Shown here: piece after piece, positions 57,083 through 64,000 of the stretch
Numbering within the stretch: position 1 is the first letter of the stretch
Layout: each line of letters begins with the position of its first letter
DNA from: Arthrobacter sp. zg-Y919
Lineage (GTDB): Bacteria > Actinomycetota > Actinomycetes > Actinomycetales > Micrococcaceae
DNA: 64,000 bases
Assembly (NCBI RefSeq): GCF_030142045.1
Contig: NZ_CP126242.1
Coordinates: 434,001 to 498,000 of the forward strand
Direction of reading: 5' to 3'
Notes under the pieces: generated by a model
Told to the model about the DNA's origin: nothing
Database searches by the model: none
What the model saw: the letters and a program-made list of their open reading frames with translations, nothing else
Program-made: the position numbers and the translations under genes

Positions 57083-58560
57083 GACTGGTCCTGATCCTGG
57101 GTCTGCTCCCGGTCCTGGTCCTGTTCGAGGGCATCCAGGAAGTTGCGGGACCAGCGTTCGACGTCGTTCTGCAGCACCTGGCGGCGCATCAGGCGCATCC
57201 GGCGGCCGGCTTCCCGGGCCGGCATGTTTACCGCGGTGAGGATGGCGGCCTTCAACCCGTCGATGTCGTGCGGGTTGACCAGCACTGCCTGCCGCAGCTG
57301 GTCGGCTGCTCCGGTGAACTCGGAAAGGACAAGGGTGCCGGTGTTGCCGGTGCGGGCGGCCACGTATTCCTTGGCCACCAGGTTCATGCCGTCGCGCAGC
57401 GCGGTGACCAGCATGACGTCGGCGGCCAGGTAGAGCGCCACCATCTCCTCTACCGGATAACTGTGGTGGAGGTAGCGCAGTGCCGTATTGGAGATGGTGT
57501 CGAAAGTGCCGCTGATCCGGCCCACCGTCCCCTCCACCTCCTCGCGCAGCAGCCGGTACTGTTCCACGCGCTCGCGGGATGGGCTGGCGACCTGGATCAT
57601 GGCTGCGTTTTCCACCGTGATCTTGCCGTCTTCGAGGAGCTCCCCGTACGCCTTGAGCCGGTGGCTGATGCCCTTGGTGTAATCCAGGCGGTCCACGCCG
57701 AGCAGCACGGTGTCCGGGTTGCCCAGTTCACGGCGGATCTGCTTGGACCGCTCAATGACATCTTCACGCTGCGCCAGCTCGGTGATCTGGCTGGAATCGA
57801 TGGAGATGGGGAATGCCTCGGCCCGGGAGACATAGGAGAGTCCATCTTCCGTGGTGACATTTACCTGCTGCTGGCGGATGGTGTACCCGGCGAAGCGGCG
57901 CACGCAGCGCAGGAAGTTGCTGGCGTCCGAGGGGCGCTGGAACCCGATCAGGTCCGCCCCGAGCAGGCCCTCGATGATGTTCCGGCGCCAGGGCAGCTGG
58001 GCGAAGATTTCCAGCGGAGGGAAGGGAATGTGGTTGAAGAAGCCGATCTTCAGGTCCGGGCGTGCCTGGCGCAGCAGCTGGGGGACCAGCTGCAGCTGGT
58101 AGTCCTGGACCCAGACCGTGGCGCCCTTGGCTGCCACTGAGGCGGCGGCGTCGGCGAAGCGGCGGTTCACCGTCCGGTAGGCGTCCCACCAGGTGCGGTG
58201 GAATTCCGGGGTGGCGATCACGTCGTGGTAGAGCGGCCACAGCGTCGTGTTGGAGAAGCCCTCGTAATACAGTTCAACTTCATCGGTGCTCAGCGGCACC
58301 GGCTTGAGGTGCATGTTGTCATGGTCGAAGGGCTCGACCTCTTCGTCCGGAGATCCCGGCCAGCCCACCCACGCGCCGTCGGCCTTGGCCATCACGGGAG
58401 CCAGCGCAGTGACCAGCCCGCCGGGGGACCGGCGCCAGGTTTCGCCGTCGGCTCCGCTGACCCGGTCAACGGGAAGCCGGTTGGAAACGACGATGAAATC
58501 GAAGTCGCCATAGCTGTCCGGAGCGTCTTCCTTGGAACTCGGATCCGCCTCAGCGTTCAC
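57079..58560 (-). CDS. otsA: Trehalose-6-phosphate synthase
   Basis: GT20 enzyme joining (U/A)DP-glucose and glucose-6-phosphate. Family blocks: VVSNRLPVDRV (near residue 24), PGGLVTALAPV, WVQDYQLQLVPQ, FFNHIPFPPLEIF, GVDRLDYTKGISHRL (near residue 294) and LRDGMNLVAKEYVA. 493 aa from GTG 58560, chosen because AGAGGGG lies eight nt upstream; an in-frame GTG three codons earlier (58569) would sit inside that site. With otsB it gives a second trehalose route besides TreS. Confidence 0.93.
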   Translation of the reverse strand: MNAEADPSSKEDAPDSYGDFDFIVVSNRLPVDRVSGADGETWRRSPGGLVTALAPVMAKADGAWVGWPGSPDEEVEPFDHDNMHLKPVPLSTDEVELYYEGFSNTTLWPLYHDVIATPEFHRTWWDAYRTVNRRFADAAASVAAKGATVWVQDYQLQLVPQLLRQARPDLKIGFFNHIPFPPLEIFAQLPWRRNIIEGLLGADLIGFQRPSDASNFLRCVRRFAGYTIRQQQVNVTTEDGLSYVSRAEAFPISIDSSQITELAQREDVIERSKQIRRELGNPDTVLLGVDRLDYTKGISHRLKAYGELLEDGKITVENAAMIQVASPSRERVEQYRLLREEVEGTVGRISGTFDTISNTALRYLHHSYPVEEMVALYLAADVMLVTALRDGMNLVAKEYVAARTGNTGTLVLSEFTGAADQLRQAVLVNPHDIDGLKAAILTAVNMPAREAGRRMRLMRRQVLQNDVERWSRNFLDALEQDQDREQTQDQDQS

Positions 58561-58728
58561 GAATGGCACCCCTCTGTTGAAAAGTCATATATTGCCACTC
58601 TATCGAAGGGCGGAAACTTTGTACCGCCCACAGCCGTTGGCCGAACGGCCGTCGCGGCTGTTCCGCCTACACTGGTGTTGAGCTGAGAGGCCCGGAAACG
58701 TGGCCGGCGTTGAGAGACATGAGGAATT

Positions 58729-59598
58729 ATGACTGACCGGAATCCCAAGCCGACCAAGGCTGAGCGCACTGCCGCTGCCCGCGAGCAGGCGCGCGCAATG
58801 CGCGAAGCCCAACAGAAGAAGGAGCGGCGCAACCGACTTCTGGCGATCTGGGGGGTGGTGGTGGCCGTAGTTGCCGTCATTGCGATCGTGGCCGTGATTG
58901 TGGTCAACAACGCAAACAGCAAGATCCCTTCCGCCGGTGAGTCGCCGGCCAATGCGAACGAATACGGCGGCTTCACCCTGACGTCGACCACCGCGCTGCA
59001 GCCGACCGAGAGGTTCGACTTCGACACCGAGGACCTCCCCTCCCCGCCGGAGGAAGCTGCTGAGGACGCTCCCGTTCCCCCGGGCATCACGGCCGGCGAG
59101 AAGGGCCAGCCGGTGCCCATCGTGGAATACGTGGACATCAACTGCGTGCACTGTGCCGACTTTGCTGCCACGTACGACGACCAGATCTCCCAGTGGCTTG
59201 ATGCCGGGGAAATCACCTACGAGTACCGCACCGTGGCCTTCCTGGACCGCAGCTCGGCCACCAACTACTCCTCCCGCGGCGCCAACGCGGCGGCCTGCGT
59301 GGCCGATGAAAGCCCCGAGTCCTACTGGGACTTCATGAAGGCCATCTTCGCCCAGCACGCCTCCGGTGAGGTGAACAATGACGGGCTTGTGGACATGGCC
59401 GCGTCCGTCGGCGCCGATACTGAGGGCATGGAAGACTGCATCGAGGACGACACCTACCGTCCGTTCGTGAAGTACGCGGACCAGTTGGCCCGCGTGGACG
59501 GCATCTCCGGCACCCCCACCGCATACGTCAACGGTGCGGAAGCGGACCTGAACACGTTCGTGGAAACCGTCCAGGGCGCAATCGACGCCAACAAGTAG
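58729..59598 (+). CDS. Membrane-anchored DsbA-like thiol-disulfide protein
   Basis: 289-aa extracytoplasmic oxidoreductase. A charged cytoplasmic N-terminus (residues 1-36, many Arg/Lys/Ala) is followed by one membrane helix (37-60), an acidic Pro-rich linker (60-120) and a thioredoxin fold with inserted helices. The active site is NCVHC (near residue 140, CVHC), and the cis-Pro loop is GTPTAYVNG near the C-terminus. Two further Cys (AAC and DC) are in the helical insert. Expected to form or shuffle disulfides of secreted proteins, which may include the Cys-paired surface proteins in this window (inference). ATG preceded by GAGGAATT. Confidence 0.87.
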   Translation: MTDRNPKPTKAERTAAAREQARAMREAQQKKERRNRLLAIWGVVVAVVAVIAIVAVIVVNNANSKIPSAGESPANANEYGGFTLTSTTALQPTERFDFDTEDLPSPPEEAAEDAPVPPGITAGEKGQPVPIVEYVDINCVHCADFAATYDDQISQWLDAGEITYEYRTVAFLDRSSATNYSSRGANAAACVADESPESYWDFMKAIFAQHASGEVNNDGLVDMAASVGADTEGMEDCIEDDTYRPFVKYADQLARVDGISGTPTAYVNGAEADLNTFVETVQGAIDANK

Positions 59599-59757
59599 TC
59601 TGCTCCGAGTCCGGGGCCCCCGTTCTGCGCGGAAACCTTCCAGTTTCACGCGGGCGGGCGCTCTGGGCTAACCTTGTGTAGCGCTGTTTGTTCGCACCTG
59701 TTTCTTGGGGTGGACGACGGCGGCGCCGCCGGCCTGGTCTTTCCGACCGCCGGCAGC

Positions 59758-59834
59758 GCCCCCTTAGCTCAGTTGGCCAGAGCACCTGTCTTGTAAACAG
59801 GGGGTCGCCGGTTCGAATCCGGCAGGGGGCTCCA
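59758..59834 (+). tRNA. tRNA-Thr (anticodon UGU)
   Basis: Cloverleaf complete: acceptor GCCCCCT/AGGGGGC, D arm GCTC...GAGC, anticodon arm CCTGT-CTTGTAA-ACAGG with anticodon TGT, T arm GCCGG-TTCGAAT-CCGGC, discriminator T and encoded CCA (59832-59834). Confidence 0.96.
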
Positions 59835-59836
59835 CG

Positions 59837-59882
59837 AAACCCCTCCTGATCAGGCGAAACGTCCGATCGGGAGGGGTTTTTC
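59837..59882 (+). terminator. Terminator of tRNA-Thr(UGU)
   Basis: ACCCCTCCTGATC and GATCGGGAGGGGT pair across a small loop with a CG/CG inner stem; TTTTT follows. Confidence 0.85.
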
Positions 59883-59979
59883 CATGTCCGGGTTCGGCTC
59901 CGGTCCGGGAAAACTGCGGGCGCCGGCGCGGCATAGGATTAACGGCGAGAGTTACTGCGCGCGTCTTAGGAGTCTCCAA

Positions 59980-60804
59980 TTGGTTATGCCCCGGAACCTG
60001 TTCCTCGTCCGTCACGGACAGAGCGAAGCGAACGTTATGCAGAGGGCGTCCAGGGCAGGGGACCCGAGCCTCTACACCGAAGAGACCATGACCGTCCCGG
60101 ACCGGTCGTGGCGGCTCACGGAACTCGGCGTCCAGCAGGCCAAGGTCGCAGGAGCCTGGATAGCCGAGCAGAATGTTGAGTTCGACCGGGCCCTGGTGTC
60201 CGTTTACACCCGGGCCCGTGAGACGGCTGCACACCTGGGACTGGACGTGCGTTGGGAAGAAAACCGCGTGATCCGTGAGCGTTCGTGGGGTGAGATCGGT
60301 CCCATGTCCAAGCAGGATTTTGCGCGGAAGTACGCACAGAACGCGGCGTACCGGAAAAACGATCCGCTGTACTGGGCTCCTCCCGCGGGTGAGTCCATTG
60401 CGAATGTCGCGGAGAACCGGGTGCGGAACATCCTCAGCACCCTGCACCGCGAAAACGCCCGGGACAATGTCCTCCTGGTCACCCACGGCGAATTCATGTG
60501 GGCGACGCGCCTGGTGCTGGAGCGCTGGAGCGACGAAGAGTTCCTGAAGCGGAATGCGGACAGGGCGGAGATGATCCACAACTGCACAGTCCTGCAGTAC
60601 ACCAGCACCGATCCGAAGGACCAGGACGACGTCCGCGAAAAGCTCAACTGGGTCCGGCGGTGTTGGCCCGTTCAGGTGGACGGGGAGTGGACCATGTTCG
60701 TCGGCGAGTGGGAAGAATTCGACCGGAAATACTTCACCGGCGAGGACCTCCTGGAGCGGGCTGAAGCCAACCGGCATTTCCTTGAAGGCTCGTTTGGCAG
60801 CTGA
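59980..60804 (+). CDS. Histidine phosphatase (phosphoglycerate mutase-like) family protein
   Basis: 274-aa member of the histidine phosphatase superfamily; substrate unknown. The phospho-His is in FLVRHGQSEAN, the second core His in LLVTHGEFMW, with YTRARETAAHL and RERSWGEIG between them. AGGAG at 59968-59972 lies seven nt before TTG 59980, which gives L-V-M-P-R-N; ATG 59986 two codons on is the alternative. It is longer than gpmA and lacks its fixed inserts, so it is not a second glycolytic mutase. It stands alone after a tRNA. Confidence 0.82.
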   Translation: MVMPRNLFLVRHGQSEANVMQRASRAGDPSLYTEETMTVPDRSWRLTELGVQQAKVAGAWIAEQNVEFDRALVSVYTRARETAAHLGLDVRWEENRVIRERSWGEIGPMSKQDFARKYAQNAAYRKNDPLYWAPPAGESIANVAENRVRNILSTLHRENARDNVLLVTHGEFMWATRLVLERWSDEEFLKRNADRAEMIHNCTVLQYTSTDPKDQDDVREKLNWVRRCWPVQVDGEWTMFVGEWEEFDRKYFTGEDLLERAEANRHFLEGSFGS

Positions 60805-60831
60805 GGGCAACCTCGGCCGTGCTTAGGCGAT

Positions 60832-60892
60832 AAAAAGCCGGGACCGGAACAGGCGTAACCACCCGGTCCGGCCCCGGCTCTGAAGACGGGAT
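60832..60892 (-). terminator. Terminator after ribokinase gene
   Basis: On the minus strand AGCCGGGGCCGGACCGG pairs with CCGGTCCCGGCT (a GGC bulge) and is followed by TTTTTATC. Confidence 0.7.
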
Positions 60893-60900
60893 CTTCCTTC

Positions 60901-61815
60901 TTACTGCACCATTTCCAGCAGCGCCGAATACGAAGACTGGGCGCCCTCGCGGGTGGCAGCCAGTGCGCCGGCACGGGCCGCAAACTCGGCAGCCTGTGCC
61001 AGTGAATCACCGGCGGCGAGCCGGGCAGCCGTAGCGGCCGTGAAGGCGTCGCCGCAGCCGGTGGTGTCCACCGCCGTCACCCGGGTGGGGGCAATGGCAA
61101 CCACGCGGTCCGCGCTTTCAGCGGTGCCGTCCAGTACGACGGCGCCCTCGCCGCCAAGCGTGATGATCGTGCGGCGCACGCCCAGGCGCGCCAGAGCGGC
61201 GATGACCCTTTCCCAGTCCGACGCCGGATCCGCCAGTCCCGTCACCAGCGCCGCTTCGTGGGCGTTGAGCAGCAGGACGTCGGTGAGGGCCAGCAGCCCG
61301 GCCGGTACCTCGCGGTACGGCGAGAGGTTCAGCAGTACCTGCGCACCGGCGTCGTGCCCTGCCTGCGCCGCTGCGGTGACCGCTTCGAGCGGCACCTCCA
61401 GGCTCAGGCACAGGACCGCGGCGTCCTCAAAGAGGTCCGCCGGAAGCTCGGCGCCGGTCACGGTGCCGTTGGCTCCGGGGGAAACGATGATGGTGTTTTC
61501 CCCGGCGGCGTCCACCACGATCATGGCCGTGCCCGTCGCGGTGCCGGTGCGGCGCAGGACGCGGGAAGCGTCCACGCCGGCACCGGCGGCCGCCTTGAGC
61601 AGCAGGTCCCCGTGCCCGTCGGCACCCACGGCTCCGAAGAGCCGCACATCGGCGCCCAGCAGGGCGGCGGCGGCGGCCTGGTTGGCACTCTTGCCGCCGG
61701 GAACAATGACCAGTTCGGACCCGTTCAAGGTTTCCCCGGGGGAGGGGAAACGATCGGTGCGGACGGTCAGGTCGGCATTAAGCGAACCGACAACTACAAC
61801 TTTTCCGGCGGACAT
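60901..61815 (-). CDS. rbsK: Ribokinase (PfkB family)
   Basis: Phosphorylates ribose or a related sugar at O5. Substrate-binding start VVVGSLNADL (residues 6-15), PGGKSANQAAAAALLGA near residue 40 (PfkB signature 1), and the ATP-site/catalytic base region DTTGCGDAFTAA near residue 250 (signature 2). 304 aa. It follows two MFS transporter genes on the same strand by 30 nt, so the operon probably takes up and phosphorylates ribose or a nucleoside-derived sugar (inference). Confidence 0.88.
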   Translation of the reverse strand: MSAGKVVVVGSLNADLTVRTDRFPSPGETLNGSELVIVPGGKSANQAAAAALLGADVRLFGAVGADGHGDLLLKAAAGAGVDASRVLRRTGTATGTAMIVVDAAGENTIIVSPGANGTVTGAELPADLFEDAAVLCLSLEVPLEAVTAAAQAGHDAGAQVLLNLSPYREVPAGLLALTDVLLLNAHEAALVTGLADPASDWERVIAALARLGVRRTIITLGGEGAVVLDGTAESADRVVAIAPTRVTAVDTTGCGDAFTAATAARLAAGDSLAQAAEFAARAGALAATREGAQSSYSALLEMVQ

Positions 61816-61845
61816 GCAGGGATTCTCCTAGGGTGGCGGACGGGG

Positions 61846-63273
61846 TCAGCGGTGGTCGGTCTCGGCGGGCTCAACCTCGGCGGCGACCGGCCTCGGGATG
61901 AGGAAGGATGAGGCCAGGGCCAGCGCCAAGATGACCAGACCGGCAATAATACCGGCGTAGTACCCGGTGTCCCCGGCGCCGTCGGCCGGGGTGGCAGCGG
62001 TCTTCACCGCGTAGATCACCGCGAAGCTCAGGCCCGCACCCAGGTTGAAGGCGCCGGCATTGAGGCCGGGGAGGAAACCGGGGTTCTCCTTTGGGGAGAG
62101 CACGATGCCCAGGCCGTTGAGCATGATGTTGCCGATGCCGGCGTAGGTGATGCCGATCAGCACGGACACGCCCAGCAGGCCCAGCTTCGAGTCGCTGCCA
62201 ACCACCAGGAGCATCAGTGCCAGGGTGATGACCGAGCCGATCATGCCGATCCGCAGCACCTTGCCGTAGCCCCAGGTCGCCGCCAGGCGGCCGGCGAGCG
62301 GACCGAGCAGCAGTCCGGCGAGGGCATAGGGTGTCAGGGTCCACCAGGCGGACTCTTCCGCACCCATGCCGAACCCGACGGCGCCGTCCTGCGCCAGGGC
62401 GGGGATGATGCCGTTGATCACCGCGAAGACGCCGGTCATGGTCAGCAGTGTGGTCAGCAGCAGCGCCCAGGTGGAGCGCTGCTTGAGCAGGTAGGTGGCG
62501 ACCAGCGGCTGTTCAGTGCGGTTCTCCACCTTCCAGAACACCACGAACGCGATCACGCCGATGACGGTCAGGCCAGCCACCAGGAGCCAGTTGGCATCCG
62601 ACAGTTTGCCTGCCTCGTTGACTGCGGTCAGCAGGGTGCCCACGGAGATGACCAGCGGGACAACGCCCACCCAGTCCATCTTTTCCTTCTTCTCGGCCCG
62701 GGATTCGGGGGCCAGGAAGAAGAGCAGGGCCGTGGCGACCGCACCGACAATGGCCATGGCCCAGAAGACCGAAGCGAACCCGTGGTTTTCCGCGAGGTAG
62801 CCGCCGGCGACGGCGTCGACCCCGGCAATGCCGCCGTTGACCGCTGTGATGACGCCCATCAGGGTGCCGTACAGCTTGGGGTCGCGGATCTCGACGCGGA
62901 GCATGATCAGCGTCAGCGGGACCACCGGGCCGGAAACACCCTGGATCAGGCGGGCAATAAAGAGGACTTCAATGCTCGGTGCCAGGGCGGCCACCACGGA
63001 ACCGATGGTCAGGACCACCAGCATGCCGGTCAGGACCTTCTTGCGGCCGATGATGTCGCCGAGGCGGGGAAGGAACAGGGAGAACAGTGCGGCCGCGGTG
63101 AAGAACGCGGTCTGCGTCAGGCCGACTGCCGCCGAGGTGGTGTCCAGTTCCTCCTCGATGCTGACCAGTGCGGGGGAGAGCATGGAGGCGTTCAGCTGGA
63201 ACGCCACGCAGGCGGCCAGCAATGCTGCCATCAGGGCGCCGACGTTTACCCGCCGGCGTGCGGTTTCAGTCAC
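61846..63273 (-). CDS. MFS transporter (paralogue A)
   Basis: 475-aa secondary transporter with about fourteen membrane helices, DHA2-like layout. The motif A-type loop is seen as PRLGDIIGRKKVL near residue 70, and ARLIQGVSGPVVPLTLI follows near residue 110. A charged loop with EKKEKMDWVG lies in the centre. Substrate unknown; the neighbour rbsK suggests ribose or nucleosides. Its start overlaps the stop of the upstream paralogue by 4 nt. Confidence 0.88.
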   Translation of the reverse strand: MTETARRRVNVGALMAALLAACVAFQLNASMLSPALVSIEEELDTTSAAVGLTQTAFFTAAALFSLFLPRLGDIIGRKKVLTGMLVVLTIGSVVAALAPSIEVLFIARLIQGVSGPVVPLTLIMLRVEIRDPKLYGTLMGVITAVNGGIAGVDAVAGGYLAENHGFASVFWAMAIVGAVATALLFFLAPESRAEKKEKMDWVGVVPLVISVGTLLTAVNEAGKLSDANWLLVAGLTVIGVIAFVVFWKVENRTEQPLVATYLLKQRSTWALLLTTLLTMTGVFAVINGIIPALAQDGAVGFGMGAEESAWWTLTPYALAGLLLGPLAGRLAATWGYGKVLRIGMIGSVITLALMLLVVGSDSKLGLLGVSVLIGITYAGIGNIMLNGLGIVLSPKENPGFLPGLNAGAFNLGAGLSFAVIYAVKTAATPADGAGDTGYYAGIIAGLVILALALASSFLIPRPVAAEVEPAETDHR

Positions 63274-64000
63274 CGGGTCACCTCTGCTTTGGGCTTGGTG
63301 TCTTCCGGCTCAGCCACGGGGGCGACTGCCTCGGAGCCGGTCTTGGCGGGCTTGGGGATCAGGAACGAGGAGGCCAGGGCAAGGCCCAGAATGATGACGC
63401 CGGCAATGATGCCGCCGTAGTAGCCTTCGGTTCCGGACCCGTCCGTAACGGTGGTGGCGGTCTTGGCCGCGTAGATCACGGCGAAGCTCAGGCCGGCACC
63501 CAGGTTGAAGGCACCGGCGTTGAGGCCGGGCAGGAAGCCGGGGTTTTCCTTCGGGGAAAGCATGACTCCCAGGCCGCTGAGCATGACATTGCCGATGCCG
63601 GCGTAGGTGATGCCCACGAGGATGGAAACGGCCAGCAGGCCTGCCTTGGAGTCGCTGCCGACCACGGGAAGCATGAGCGCCAGCGCGATGACGGACCCGA
63701 TGGTGCCGATGCGCAGTACCTTGGCGTAACCCCAGCTGCCGGCCAGGCGCCCGGCGAACGGTCCCACGATGAGGCCTGCAATGGCGTACGGGGTGATGGT
63801 CCACCAGGCGGACTCTTCGGCGCCCATGCCGAAGCCCACGGCACCGTCCTGCGCCAGGGCCGGAAGGATGCCGTTCATAACGGCGAAAACGCCGGTCATG
63901 GTCAGCACGGTGGTCAGCAGCAGGGCCCAGGTGGAGCGCTGCTTCAGGAGGTAGGTGGCGATCAGCGGCTGTTCGGTGCGGTTTTCGACCTTCCAGAAGA
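63270..64000 (-). CDS. MFS transporter (paralogue B), 5' part outside window
   Basis: C-terminal half of a second MFS transporter. The frame is open to the window edge and reads FWKVENRTEQPLIATYLLKQ at the end seen, matching the middle of paralogue A almost residue for residue; the first Met at 63908 is therefore internal. The C-terminal 240 residues are about as similar to paralogue A as recent tandem duplicates (only scattered changes, plus a different tail). Stop overlaps the start of paralogue A by 4 nt. Confidence 0.88.
   Translation of the reverse strand, partial: FWKVENRTEQPLIATYLLKQRSTWALLLTTVLTMTGVFAVMNGILPALAQDGAVGFGMGAEESAWWTITPYAIAGLIVGPFAGRLAGSWGYAKVLRIGTIGSVIALALMLPVVGSDSKAGLLAVSILVGITYAGIGNVMLSGLGVMLSPKENPGFLPGLNAGAFNLGAGLSFAVIYAAKTATTVTDGSGTEGYYGGIIAGVIILGLALASSFLIPKPAKTGSEAVAPVAEPEDTKPKAEVTR

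Noticed and set aside
63270..63908. Truncated MFS pseudogene
   Set aside because: The frame stays open through the window edge and aligns with the middle of paralogue A, so it is cut by the window, not broken.

Overview
The window comes from a high-GC, flagellated actinobacterium. Gene content (CarD, SenX3/RegX3, GlgE pathway, SRP-type FlhF remnant beside flhA, CsrA), the 16S sequence and the many leaderless-type starts are all consistent with the Micrococcaceae, most likely an Arthrobacter-like species. Species identity is inference; I could not run a 16S search.

Region by region. 1-4.64 kb: the end of a flagellar export locus (flhB cut by the window edge, flhA, an FlhF-like protein without a P-loop, csrA). 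4.64-15.3 kb: housekeeping genes on both strands (a small CxxC protein, tRNA-Thr(CGU), a secreted TAP-type peptidase lipoprotein, holB-tmk, a cystathionine gamma-synthase-like enzyme, a DUF2516 protein, a methyltransferase, gpmA, phoU facing the senX3-regX3 phosphate two-component pair). 15.3-20.4 kb: a lipoprotein, carD, ispD-ispF, cysS and rlmB. 20.5-33.0 kb: an alpha-glucan/trehalose block with glgX, glgP (opposite strand), glgE, treS and a maltokinase-GlgB fusion, which together can turn trehalose into branched glucan through maltose-1-phosphate and take it apart again. 33.0-49.1 kb: two rRNA operons (16S-23S-5S, same direction, offset 10,014 bp) whose transcribed parts are almost identical. 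Between them lies a 4.2-kb insert holding two paralogous LPxTG-anchored surface proteins with Cys-Gln thioester-type domains. 49.2-54.9 kb: an SRPBCC protein, a GlcD-like FAD oxidase, a GH13 alpha-glucosidase, a DUF4190 membrane protein and a DUF4032 kinase-like protein. 55.0-59.6 kb: a sugar ABC transporter ATPase, otsB-otsA (second trehalose route) and a membrane-anchored DsbA-like protein. 59.7-64 kb: tRNA-Thr(UGU), a histidine phosphatase, ribokinase, and two tandem paralogous MFS transporters, the second running off the window.

Themes. (i) Carbon storage: OtsAB and TreS meet at trehalose, Mak/GlgE/GlgB build glucan, GlgX/GlgP/alpha-glucosidase degrade it. (ii) At least thirteen genes begin with ATG or GTG exactly 6-7 nt after a TAnnnT hexamer and without a Shine-Dalgarno, the geometry of leaderless actinobacterial transcripts; in two cases the previous gene's stop codon is part of that hexamer. 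(iii) The most unusual structure is the adhesin pair caught between two 5.8-kb direct rRNA repeats, an arrangement that homologous recombination could delete or amplify. The rRNA leaders also carry a terminator-like hairpin with a T7 run ahead of 16S.
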